Assembly: GCF_019649055.1 (NCBI RefSeq)
Contig: NW_026570366.1
Coordinates: forward strand, 124,001 to 188,000
Direction: 5' to 3'
Length of the DNA: 64,000 bases
DNA from: Paramacrobiotus metropolitanus
Lineage: Eukaryota > Tardigrada > Eutardigrada > Parachela > Macrobiotidae
How positions within the stretch are numbered: position 1 is the first letter of the stretch; each line of letters opens with the position of its first letter. Positions 1-11,163 of the stretch are shown here, one piece after another. The translations under genes were made by a program, and so were the position numbers. The notes beneath the pieces are model-generated. The model had not been told where the DNA came from and did no database searches. It saw nothing but the letters and a program-made list of their open reading frames with translations.

Positions 1-806
1 GGAACTATATTAGAAAAACGATCGAACTGTCGGCATAGGAAATGGTGGGGTAAGCGAACAGTTCGTTGTATTCAACTCAGCATTTCCGCATTTCTGATTG
101 AAGATCGAACGTTCAGGTTGTACGGCAGCAAGACCTTTCGACGTCTGAAAGAGCAAGTGTCTAGTGAGTTATTACAATATGAGCTGCATGGCATGTTTCC
201 GGTTAATAATTTAATATGAACGCCGGTCTCCGGACTAAAGGCAAACATGCGGTTTGCCTCTCATGGAGTTTGTACTCATTACATGTTCCACCGGAATTCG
301 TTGCCAAATATACAGACAATAACAACTAACAACATTTACCCTTTTAACTTGACAACTTGTAAAATGTTACTGTTCTGAGAACAGTTTTCAAGCGGACTGG
401 GATGTAAAACGCCCACATCTGAGCTTCGATTCACGCTTCACGGCCTTATATCTGTACTTATAATAAAGACATGCAGTACATTAATTAAGAGTAAACACTA
501 GCCACTATTTCTACGCCTTATAAATGAATCTCAGCACTCCCGGTATGAATAATTTTTATTAGCTATATTCCCGATCTACCTCGAAAAACAAAAAAATTTT
601 TCAAAATAAAAATTACGAATGTATGACTACGTGTACATCAGTTGTTGCACTTAAACAACATAGCAACAATAACAGACACAAACGGCCACACTCAAATCAA
701 AAGAGCCGAAAACGTAACTTTTTTTATAGGATAATGGTAGATTTTCCATCTTATACGGGCCAAAAACATTTCAACGAAACCGATTACAATCAACCACTGG
801 TTTTGT
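1..806. other. Left edge, no gene identified
   Basis: I see no supportable coding exon here. The segment lies downstream of the membrane-protein gene that ends at 807. An AATAAA on the minus strand (TTTATT at 555-560 on the plus strand) could be its poly(A) signal, about 250 nt past the stop. The rest is AT-rich with no repeat that I recognise. Confidence 0.5.
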
Positions 807-3800
807 TCATAACTGCGATTCGGCGTTCCTCCGCTCCAGCTCCGCCAAATCCCGATTGTACTCGGGTGAGTACTGTGCGAAATCACTGTTAGGGCCCTTG
901 ACCTGTTCCACGTACTGCCGGTACGACAGTTCCTCGCCGGGCGGCAGTACGGGATCATTCGGGTCCCGGTTATGCACCGGCGTCAAGAGCAGTGTGGTCC
1001 GGTAAGTGGGACTGCGGATGGGCGGGGTCCCCGGGAGAGTCCCACCCCGCAGCACCGGGCGGTCGCCGTCCGTAATTTTGAGCGGAGCGGATCCGGCGGC
1101 AGCCACCGTGATTACGGCGTTGTTGACGCGGGAGGCGTTAATGACGTCGCGGGAGGTGATAGGGCCGCTGGGCACGTCCAGACGGCGGTCCCACGGACTG
1201 GGGGCGGTGTGCACGTAGGATTTATCCGTGGAGCGGGGCATCGAGGCATATTTGAAATGGGTGGTGGGCCCGGTGACGGGGGCGGCGGGGGAATTGATCG
1301 GTGTGCCGATGGGGATGGAAAGGGCTGTCGGTTTACCGGGTTTCTAAAAATAGTGGTCATATGTTAACTGTTTATCGGATTTTTTAGTTGAAACTTTTGC
1401 CGGCTTTTGGCTCTGTCGCAATTGCTGTTCGAAATAGTTTTTATTTAAAATTATAAGGCAAAGCAGGGGGAACTCAGACGTGACAACAAATATTACGCAT
1501 ACTACATAATTTCTTTGTTTCAGATGTTTTTTTGCTAACTGCTATTAAGAAGTAAAGTAAACGTAAAAGAGCCATTGTCCGGTATAAAAAAACGGTGGAA
1601 ACTGTTTTCTTCACATTAAGGACATGAAAAATTTTTTTTCTCCTGCTGCGATCCCCATAAATTCTCTGTCACCCTTACATTGGCGTATTTGGAGTTCTGG
1701 TTTTCCACGGAAGAGACCTCACCGGGTGCGATGATACTGTTATTGGGCGTTGCAGGATCACCTTTTCTGGCGGCCACCGTGTTTTCCCGCCGCGTCTCCT
1801 GGTAGTGATAACTGGCGTTGGTTATCATCTCATCGACGTATTTGTTGGACTTTGTCAAGCTGTCGATCGGTTTCACGATCGGTACGGTATCGAGAGTGCC
1901 ATGTTCCACGTCAGTACGTGAGAAGCGCCGTGCAGCCGGTCCATCTCTGGTCAAGAAAACAACTTTAATACAACAAGGACATTGCAAAAAAGTTGAATTC
2001 CTCAGTTTTCAGCTCGATACAATTAATGAAAAGACTACCGAATTTTTTAATGCAAAAATTGTGAAATAGCCATTATACTTTATTCGCATGCATAAATAAA
2101 ATTGAAAATTGTTTTAGAACTCTCAAGAACACGAAATGATGAGTTTTTGTGCACCTAGTTTTTGTGCATTCTACACTGCTCAGTGACTTTGTAATACACT
2201 GTGCCATAAGGTTACATGATCGATGATTTAAAACCATGCTAACTATTATCACGTACTGTAGAAGGTAACAAAACCTTTCATTATTTGTATCACAAGTGCA
2301 CAATTCGCGATGGAAGAAGCATATTATGTTAACAAGCTCTGAAGTCTAAACCGCAAAGTGCAAAATTTTCCACTTACTTTATGCAACAGCACGCGTAAAC
2401 ATAGCCGATGATGATGGCAATCAAAAGTATAATCCCTGCAACTAATAATCCACCCTTCCTCCATGACCATTCGCTTTCGACATTTCTGGCTGCAAAAACA
2501 GGTACCAATGTCATGGCAATTGGCAATCATTACAAATGTACTGTGATTTTTTTCGGAAAATTTATTGCAAATGCTGCGTTAGAAATTTTAAAAAAAGGTA
2601 ATTTACGCATAAATTACAAAGCAGCTAGCTAAGATAATGTTATAAAAAATTACCGGTAAAATGCCAGCAAAAATATTATAACAACGAAAAGCGTTGTCAA
2701 TTTAAATAATTGTGTAATCCTTGAATGAATGGGTATCCATACCAGGAGCTGCAGTGGCCGAACCGGGCGATGTCAAACTTATCGGTCGTGGATCCGGGCT
2801 GAGCGGCATGTTTGATTGGGGTGGTACAACTACCGGTACAACCAGTGGCTCTTCGGAAGTGGTGGAAGACGTTTCGGTGGATGTAGTGATGTCTTCCGTG
2901 GATGTAGTGATCTCCTCTCCTATAATTGTATAAGAAGAACACTGTAATACAATTGTACTTCCAACTGTTGCAATCGGCAGCTATGACCTCAGATTTTACA
3001 AACATACTCTACATTTTTTACAGCACGTAACTCTACGTATTTGCATTTAATTTTAACTCAGCTGCAGTTTATGCTGAGAAGTTTCCGTGCAATTGCATTT
3101 CCGGTTTAACAGTTTTCGACCAGTTCGTAACTCAAAAAGAACTTCGCTGTTTTTGACTGTGTAGCTTTGCTCAGCGCACTAAGGAAAATAATTTAACTGG
3201 CGGTTAATGGCTTCTACAAGAATTATTTTAATTTTCTTTTCATTAGAAGTACCAAAAAACGAATAGTATGCACGGTCCCAATGCTTTGATAATACAGACA
3301 TACCGTACAGTACGAGTACTAGACCGTATGTGCATTGACGTACAATAGCAAAGCAAAAATGCAGCGTTTACAGATGTGTGCACGCTGATATTATCGGCTC
3401 CTGTTGATTGCTATTACAGTGCCAGTCAGTTTCCGGTTACGAATGCTTAAACAATTCATCTCCAAGATATCTTTAAATCATCATTGCGGACTACAGAGTA
3501 AATAAAAAGTTTGTATCCTGTATTCGCATGTTTCATCTCAGTCCTAAAGATAACGCTAAATACGACGTAAACATTTTTTTAGTGCAAATAATTATACACT
3601 AATTACAACCTCAAATTACTACAATATATTCGATATATCTGTATTATACTACATAGATAAAATCTACGCTCTACAGAAAGAAGTACGAGTATGTAGGGTG
3701 AGCAGATTCCGTGTTATAATTTATGTTAACTGCAGTTAGATGCATCGATTTTCGGTTTCCTCTCATGAAACTGCATTCTCTAATTGTAACCAGAAGCAAA

Positions 3801-4718
3801 TTTTCTTAGGCGTCCCAGTGTGTAATTCATTGGTCTTTTGTGCTGTTGCTGGCTCAGTAAATTCATCACAAAAAATACAAATGGTTAAAGCGTAAATAGT
3901 TTTAAAAAATGTTTTTGGTCGCTTCAAACTTTGACTTTGACTCGGTGTTACATCTATGCTGTACTGTTAAAATACAAAATTTAAGTCCGTTAAATTTAAA
4001 TTCGTGTATAAAATGAAGTCATAGTGCCTATATCAGGAAGAAATTCTCAATACCGATTGTGGAGATCATGAATTAATTCTACTTGATTATTTGAATAGGG
4101 ACCCATGAACACTACAGTTAATACGTATCAGAACAGACGTTGCACCTACATACCTCCTGCTGCTGGATCAAACGTAGAAAGCACAGGAAACAGTAAAGAA
4201 GGATCGGTAGAATTATCAGCCACGGGTGGTATATCGGTGGGGCTGCTATCTGTATTTGGATCCACCACCGGGCTACCGGTGGTCTGGTCAATTTCCCCAG
4301 GCCCACTCGTGGAAGCTGCAGCGTCGTCCGTTATAAGAGGCGCCGGCGGAACAGTTTCTTCACCCGGCGTGACTGCATCAGCAGCCGCGGCCGTGGACGA
4401 CGCACCAGGATCCAGTACACCAGCTGAAGCATCAGTCGCGCTTCCCGCCGCATCAGGTGTGCTGTCCGTTGCATCCACCGCTGACGATACAGTTGTTTCT
4501 TCAGGGACAGCTGGGACTGGTGCCACAGTATCACCTGTTGTCGCATCATCCACAGCAGACGGGCTGGTTGATGTATCGGTCGGAGAAGCTTCATCTACTG
4601 GATCGGGTGATGTCTCGTCCACGGCAGGATCTGCTGGATCTGGTGCTGCTGGTTCATCCTGACAACTGATACTTCCAAATAATAGGACAATAAACAATAC
4701 GATCACCTTAAGATGCAT
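807..4718 (-). CDS. Single-pass type I membrane protein with mucin-like ectodomain, 5 exons
   Basis: I join exons 4154-4718, 2743-2919, 2378-2489, 1679-1946 and 807-1343. All junctions are GT..AG and in frame, giving 552 residues. The ATG at 4718 has a good context and opens a signal peptide (MHLKVIVLFIVLLFGSISC). Residues about 20-250 are rich in Ser, Thr, Pro, Asp and Ala and poor in Cys, as in mucin-type O-glycosylated stalks. A separate 37-residue exon carries the membrane segment (GLLVAGIILLIAIIIGYVY, near residues 260-280), followed by Cys residues and a basic stop-transfer. The cytoplasmic tail is about 270 residues, Pro-rich, with several Tyr motifs (YRQYV, YSPEY). I do not recognise the family, and no enzyme domain is visible. 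A cell-surface or adhesion role is inference. The longest open frame on the opposite strand of exon 1 is a shadow. Confidence 0.75.
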
Positions 4719-4742
4719 GGTGAAAAGAGTCACATAGGCCAA

Positions 4743-6414
4743 TTATAAAACTGCAACAATGGATTATGCACAGACAGATTGAGACCGGCTATTTTTCATC
4801 TGATATCGCGGAAACGGAAAAAGGGTTGAACGTCGTCCGAAGAATGATGCGTGCATGCCAGTTGGAAATAACAAGGCAAGAACGGTAGCGGCAGATTACA
4901 CGCGTCGACGCGTTTTTAATCTTCTGTCTGCCAGTCAGTACTGTCACTACTGTGTGTGTGAGTGCGAGTGAAGATCTGATAATCTGATAACAATCTGCAA
5001 GTGTAAACGAGCAGTTTTAATTCGCACAAGCCGTAACCGGTGCAGTTTGTACAAGTACGGTATCTGCGATCTGCATGTTCACGGTAACTGTAACAACCAG
5101 GGACGGCAAAGAGCGGTGCGCAAAGGCATGCAAGGCGAGCGTACCATGGTTACATGGTAGCAGGAAAAGCAACTGAACTCAAAGGTCAGAAACTGTTGTT
5201 TTGCGGTTAAATGTCCGGGAAAACATGGCTTCCGATAACACCAACGTCGTCAGTCAAGTTCGAACTCCAAAGATCGTCTGGATGTACAGGGGTGTACAAT
5301 ACATAATAATTATTATATCTATATATAGATACATATATAGATATTATCATTATTATGGTACATATTATTACGTACCTCGGAGTAGTACTTATACCGGCAG
5401 TTCGTATGAGCTACAGTAATACCGAATTGTTGATGCTTCAACTTATTATTGTTAAGAATGCCGCACTAACAATAAAGTAAGAAATACGGAATAAAACATT
5501 AAGCACGTTCGCTGCACGGCTGCACTCGCCAATAAGGTGGGATGGCCATCCAACTGTCCGGTGTTTCTCCGACAACTGTGCGAAGTTTGGTGACAACTGA
5601 CAAGTATAGATATTCGCTCACGATAGCGAGAGTACATAGAAGTAAGAGTACGAAGTATATATATTACTACAAGCCTAGGACGGATGAATACAGACTATAA
5701 TCATTACATTTATTTGCGACTGTTGTGTTTTTGTAGGTATTGTGTTGCAGTTTTGATTGCTTTTCTCCGATACCGATTGGATGGAAACTTCGTTGAGCGA
5801 AATTAGGAGATAAATTGAGCACCTCCCGAACGTAAAGAAAACCGTTCCCAAAACCATCGAATTAACACTGACAGCAAGTACGTCATCCCAGCAACGCACC
5901 GTCCTCGATCAGGTCAATTTAGGCCGTTCTTGTGACCTGAACTGGCCAGGGTAGCCCTTGCGGATAAAATTTTCCCACCATACTGTGCAAATCAAGCAAA
6001 CAAGTATGACGACTTTATTGCGATGTACTACGACCATCAAAGGCTACAATTATAATAGTTCTACGTCATGTAGAGCAATAAGTATGCAACAAATATTCTC
6101 CCGATCTCTGCGAACTGTTGCATGTTCGTGAGCTATCTAGAATTCGGATCCATCCCTGACAAATTAATACAGCGAAAAATTAAACATTTTCCATTTTGTG
6201 AGTATCCATCAGCTTTTAAGTTACGTTCATGCATTTAAATTATTTTGCAGTCTCGTGGTTCTATTTTCGTCTAAATGCAATAGTAGTATAACTTTCCATT
6301 CAGCGAAAATAGCTAACTTGGCATAGAATCCATTCACAGTCATTTTTGGCAACATCTTCAGTTCCATCAACATCTTGAGAGACCATTTACGAGTAACGCA
6401 GCAATCACACGGCG
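4743..6414. other. Intergenic, upstream of the mucin-like gene
   Basis: No coding exon is supported. The stretch holds a TG-rich run near 4950, a 14-bp perfect palindrome centred on GTCGAC at 4900-4913, and an AT dinucleotide-like tract at about 5300-5360. It separates the 5' end of the mucin-like gene from the 3' end of the next minus-strand gene. Confidence 0.5.
5300..5360. repeat. AT-rich microsatellite-like tract
   Basis: Irregular TATA/TAT runs without a fixed long unit. This is simple sequence and has no coding potential. Confidence 0.6.
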
Positions 6415-7657
6415 CTATATTTGTGTCAGCAGCGGCTCATCGGCACCTTTCAAGGAACGACCTTTCAACTGGTCATCCAGAGGATAGTTTTTGTTAATTC
6501 GAACTTCTCGCGATTCCATCACGCGTCCGCTGACAACATAAACTGTCATAAGCGCTGGGGAAAATAACGTACGAGTATTTTTATGTATGCACTATAGACT
6601 TCTGATTATTATTTCTATACGAGTAAGCACTGCACAAGCATATGCACGTAAGTTTATATAGAAATTATATAATATCAAATCATTGATTTGATTTTCTTAA
6701 TTGCACTTCATTAAACAATTTAAAATTAATTATGTACTTAGGTTAAGAAGTATGAAAATTAAACTGCACACGACATAACTTGAACCCATGTATAAGTAAG
6801 TAGAAAAATCTGCATGTAATAATTAACAAATTATTTATTTTATTTTATTTTTATTGTGTATTTTTTAATAAGTATTTCATCAACACATGGCAGAAAGTTT
6901 TAATCATTATACGGTACTTACGTTTCCGAACAGCATGCTCCATACATACAGCATAGTATGACGATAAAAATAAGGGCCAGTGCAAATATAATTAAGCTGT
7001 CAAGAAAAACATACAGAAGGTTTAATTTGTCCGAGTTTGGCGGCAGTAGACGTAAAGAAAATAGTGCGTACCTGTACGCATGAATGACTCGTTCAAACAC
7101 CAGCAGCGGATGCTCTGTTGGCTCTGTGATTCACAGAAAACAATCATGAATGAAAATAGAAGTAGTGATATCGTACAAACTTGCAGATGACGTCAGTTAT
7201 GAAATCCTACGTAGCCAATACTGGCGTTTCTAATTTTAAAGCCATCACACAAATTGCAAGTTCAATTAAGTTAATAAATCCTTAGACAACGAATATGGTT
7301 GTAATAAAAAAATGAAATGGTATATGTTGCGCAATCGTCAAGTAAAATTTTACCTTCTTCTTCCTGATCATCCGACGTCGTTATCCATTCTGGCTGTGCA
7401 GTTGTGGGTATCAAAACTATTGTCGAATAAACTATTTCCGGTGTCGGGGGCGCTTCGGTAGCAGCCGTCTCCTCTGTCGTACTAGTTTCCGGCTCATCTG
7501 TAGTTGTCTCCGTTGTTTCGCTTCCCTTAGGCACTACCGTCACTGCGTCGTCCAAAATGTCGTCCGTCGCATTAACGAGGGAAATATTCATCGTCAGATT
7601 GGCCGATATCTCCAAGAATACAATAATTATTGCCGCTGTTAAACATCTCTTTATGTT
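6415..7657 (-). CDS. Small single-pass membrane protein, start codon not found
   Basis: Four phase-compatible exons: about 7354-7657, 7072-7123, 6922-6996 and 6415-6529, giving roughly 180 residues. The first exon begins with a signal-like stretch (KRCLTAAIIIVFLEISA) and then a Thr/Glu-rich ectodomain with N-glycosylation sites (NLT, NIS, NAT). The 75-nt third exon is a membrane helix (SLIIFALALIFIVILCCMYG), and the last exon is a charged tail ending LLTQI. The frame has no in-frame ATG: it is closed by TGA at 7658-7660. An ATG at 7677 would supply a basic n-region only if the frame shifted by one base. Either a 5' exon was missed, or there is a frameshift or assembly error. Joining to the next gene upstream is possible in phase, but the acceptor would lack a pyrimidine tract. 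The family is unknown. Confidence 0.55.
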
Positions 7658-7898
7658 TCACGTAATTTGTACCACATTGTACGAATATCCAAGTCATGAA
7701 TTATGGCGCACTTTAGTTTCCACTAGAAATATGTTAACTATTGATTGATATGGGCGCTGACGTTTTGATGGCGCGAATTGTAAATTTAAAGAAAACGTAA
7801 CGTAAATGTTAAAAACGATAACGTTAACCGGGCATATTTAGAATTACCTACATTAATCAACACGTGTACTTCTATAACTAGTTACACTAATTAAGTCT

Positions 7899-8831
7899 TT
7901 ACTTTTGTGTAATATGAATTCGCATTCTCACCACAACTGTCGCATTGTAAAATACCGTGGCATCAGTGGCATTATCGCTCTCCAGTCCCGGCTCCGTTAC
8001 GTTTTCCGCCTCGGTAACATTGACGAACAGCGTGTCATTGATCATCACCGCATCGTCCAGTACCGATTCCGCAGTCGTAGTAGAATCATCATCATCGTCA
8101 TCCGTCGTCGTTTCCGCTTCCACCGTCGTTGTTACATCACTTAAATCGTCGGTTTCTGTTGTTCCCGCGTCAGTGATACTGTCTGTTGTCGTGGCAGTTT
8201 CCGAATGATTGTGAATGGTGAGAACCACCTTGACGGTCAAGGGTGCATGGTCCGATTCCGCCACATTCACCGGCACTTCCACGCTGACCGTCCTTTCCGT
8301 GGTGGTATCATCCACCTCATCATCAGTATCGGTGGTAACATGCGTGACCGTCTCGGTAACGCCATCGGTATCAATGGTAACATCCTCCGTTATCCCAATA
8401 ATCGGATTGGTCACGGCGGTAATGGTTACGTCATCATCGTTATCCTCGATGTTAATGTTTTCTACTTCGTCGTCCCCATCCGTTGTGGTGTGTTCAGTGG
8501 TCAACGCGTCGAACGCTTCGTGATTACGCTGGTACTGGAACGTGGTGTTAAACAACGCCACCCAGTATGGTACTGATGTGGGCGTGGTCGGCGTATCCTC
8601 GTCCGTATCCACCAGGCTCTCTACCGTCGACGGGATGTCATGATCACGATGCTCCACATGTCCACCACTGTGGTCATCGTCGCGGGAAAATCGATTTTCT
8701 GCTAAGGAATTATGGTTTTCCCGGAGAAATTCTTCGGCTAAAAGGTCATAGTCGGGGCTGCGATCTCTCTGGCCGGAAATACTCCCGGCAAAGGACACGA
8801 GGAATAGTATTATGAGAATCGGTCTGGTCAT
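7899..8831 (-). CDS. Secreted acidic Thr/Asp-rich protein, 310 aa
   Basis: An uninterrupted open frame runs from an ATG at 8831 to a TAA at 7899. It starts with a signal peptide (MTRPILIILFLVSFAGSISG). The mature part is very rich in Asp, Thr, Val and Glu, with about seven N-X-S/T sites and acidic runs (DDDDDD), and has essentially no Cys. No known domain is visible. The style of the sequence resembles the ectodomain of the small membrane protein just downstream, including a shared (V/I)LDDAV motif, so the two may be diverged neighbours. The last codons overlap a possible donor (AAAA|GTAAAG). The model could therefore be the first exon of a longer gene, but I favour a single-exon gene. Function unknown; an extracellular, possibly Ca-binding or matrix role is speculation. 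Confidence 0.65.
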   Translation of the reverse strand: MTRPILIILFLVSFAGSISGQRDRSPDYDLLAEEFLRENHNSLAENRFSRDDDHSGGHVEHRDHDIPSTVESLVDTDEDTPTTPTSVPYWVALFNTTFQYQRNHEAFDALTTEHTTTDGDDEVENINIEDNDDDVTITAVTNPIIGITEDVTIDTDGVTETVTHVTTDTDDEVDDTTTERTVSVEVPVNVAESDHAPLTVKVVLTIHNHSETATTTDSITDAGTTETDDLSDVTTTVEAETTTDDDDDDSTTTAESVLDDAVMINDTLFVNVTEAENVTEPGLESDNATDATVFYNATVVVRMRIHITQK

Positions 8832-9421
8832 GATGTAATAGCGCCGGAGAGGATTATAACCAAGGATGTTGTAATAACGCCGTGGATCAGATGGATGAAG
8901 AAGAGAATTTCAAGTTCGATGGATATTCGGTATGTTTGGACATTGGAACCGTTCTACCGACACGTCTGCGTCAGGTAGCTGAATTTAGAAAATTCTTGCA
9001 TGTGCAAATACCACCCGGGAAAAACACTCTACTCAGCGTTTTACCGGTTAGGAAGCGATGACGCACTCATATTGCACGTATTTGGTAAACAGATTTGAAT
9101 TTAATTAAATCTTAAATATGACCCGGTGCAGCACGCAGTAAAGTACACTCTGTAAGATAAAAACTTCAGGAAAGTTTTTTGCGAGTGTTAGTATTTCTGA
9201 AATGGTTCGGGCGCACGAGGAACGGATTTCGTGGTGTTGTTTATAAGACGCGTGTGTTCCACATGCTGCCAGTGACCTGTCAAAGATTCGCGTTCAAAAT
9301 TGTGATGTATGGATTTTTAGCCGGTTTATGTAACCGTGAGTCGTCTAATCCAATATTGACACCTCGTTCCATTATAGTGAGTTTCAAAATATACTCGCTG
9401 TACGGTGGCAAACAGGATTTA
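8832..9421. other. Intergenic between the acidic protein and the inverted-repeat element
   Basis: No coding exon is supported. A 97-codon open frame at 9179-9472 runs into the neighbouring repeat element and shows no family features, so I do not call it. Confidence 0.5.
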
Positions 9422-10270
9422 GTGTATACAAATCAGGACCCTCTATGGGGCCTATTTGGCAATTTTGTATAATTTATTTTCTTAATTAATTTAACTAACT
9501 TTATTAAATAATGAATTAATTAACAACAAGTCAACTGTTAATTAATAAACAGAAACTAAATGAAATATTTCATTTAATGTTCAAGTAGTGCATAATATTA
9601 TCTTCTGCTGATTCTGACCGTGAGCAAACGGAACACGCCGAGGTATAGTATATTATAATCTGTTAGAGGGTAGAGGGTATAGTATATTATTAAACATAGG
9701 GTCCTGTTTTGTATCCAGACCAAATTCAAACTAACCAACAACAGAACAGACGAATGACTCATACACAGCGCAACATTCAAGCGATACCACACAGGCAGCA
9801 GGAATCGCCGAGCAGGCGGGCGAATCAGCGGAGTATAATAATATACACGGCTCGGCTCGGTCAGAATCAGCGGAGTATAATAATATACACTACTTGAACG
9901 TTAATTGTAATATTTCAGTTAGTTTCTGTTTATTAGTTAACAGTGGACTCGTTGTTACTTAATTCATTATGTAATAAAGTTAATTAAATTAACTAAGAAA
10001 ATACATTATACAAAGTTGCCAAATAGGCCCCATAGTAGGCCCCCGCCTGCTCGGCGTGTTCCGTTTGCTCACGGTAAGAATCAGCAGAAGATAATATTAT
10101 ACACTACTTGAACATTAAATGAAATATTTCATTTAGTTTCTGTTTATTAATTAACAGTTGACTTGTTGTTAATTAATTCATTATTTAATAAAGTTAGTTA
10201 AATTAATTAAGAAAATAAATTATACAAAATTGCCAAATAGGCCCCATAGAGGGTCCTGTTTTGTATACAC
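9422..10270. mobile_element. Non-autonomous inverted-repeat DNA element (MITE/foldback) with TA duplication
   Basis: The two ends are inverted copies of about 222 bp (9422-9644 and 10049-10270). They start GTGTATACAAA and include CAGGACCC and GGGGCCTATTTGGCAA. Both ends are flanked by TA (9420-9421 and 10271-10272), as expected for a Tc1/mariner-type target duplication. A further, more diverged copy of the right arm lies at about 9850-10041, and another fragment of the terminal sequence sits at about 9698-9720. The element is therefore nested or internally duplicated. It has no transposase frame. Element class is inferred from the TA flanks only. Confidence 0.75.
9823..9894 (+). repeat. Short direct duplication inside the inverted-repeat element
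   Basis: A unit reading AATCAGCGGAGTATAATAAT, continuing ATACAC, occurs twice, 45 nt apart. It marks the junction of the extra internal arm copy. Confidence 0.7.
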
Positions 10271-11163
10271 TATCGTTTGGCGTTTTACATAGGAATGTAG
10301 AAGTCTATAAGGTCTCGTTGACCAATCTCACGGTATTGTTATCAAGATAGCTAAGATGGCAATTATTTTGCCTGTTATCCAAATGAAATCATCGCACGAG
10401 AATGCAGATATTTGTTTTCAGAATATCAGATATAAAAATTGTTATATTACTCCCAATTTTTTTGCAGTTAGAAATTCCATAGTGCCATAAATTTCTCCAG
10501 AGAGTGGCTTATAATTAAGAAGCCGAAATATACTTCTAATATTGCAGATGCTGACACCGCTGTGCTAACCTACACAGCTTTAAATTGTACATAATACAAA
10601 AATGTACATATATACCGGTCTTATTATGTTATGTATGTTTATTAAAGCTTTCTGTTAATAATAATAAGTTAAGGCCTTAACACGCAAGTTAAAAGTGAGA
10701 AAAGTTAAGCACGCTACCGCTAGGCATGTTAATGCGGAAGCAGACAGCGATACAATGTACTTTCTTATTTTTGCAGAAACACACAAAATACAGTAAGTGC
10801 GTGTGCACAATTGTAAACATATGGCCCATGCGATGAAAGTGTATATAAACAGTATAATTAAAAATACAAAGAGTATATAAAATATGATACAGACACATAT
10901 AATACAATAGGCGGTAACAATGAACAAAATGCACAAAAAATACTGTTTTCCTGTGACTTAAACATTTTTCACAAAAGTTAGCAAAACATAACAATAACGA
11001 AAGCACACATGTACAATACACACGTTTTACATTCCAAGTTTTCCACTATTCCTTTCCGAGTTAACTGCAAAATAACATATCTGGCACCAGCAAACTTCAA
11101 CCACGGGATCGCGCAGAATTAACAGCAATATCAGAACTAATCACAAGGTCCTCTGCCAAAAGC
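10271..11163. other. AT-rich intergenic, downstream of the lamin-tail-like gene
   Basis: Hydrophobic open frames on the minus strand at about 10655-11021 come from AT-rich sequence and are not supported as genes. A minus-strand AATAAA (TTTATT at about 10638-10643) lies about 520 nt past the stop of the gene at 11164 and could be its poly(A) signal. Confidence 0.45.

Noticed and set aside
4105-4662. 185-codon Ser/Val/Gly-rich open frame on the plus strand
   Set aside because: It is the antisense shadow of the mucin-like exon, which has a signal peptide and consistent splice sites.
7657-7899. Joining the 310-aa acidic protein to the small membrane protein as one gene
   Set aside because: Phase allows it, but the needed acceptor lacks a pyrimidine tract, and the downstream exon begins with what looks like a signal peptide.
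7905-8815. Several plus-strand open frames
   Set aside because: They are antisense to the acidic secreted protein and owe their openness to its biased codons.
9179-9472. 97-codon open frame ending in the inverted-repeat element
   Set aside because: No in-frame ATG (starts at TTG), no family features, and the last codons lie in the terminal repeat.
10655-11021. Hydrophobic minus-strand frames that look like membrane proteins
   Set aside because: The composition follows from AT-rich DNA. There are no splice partners or conserved pattern.
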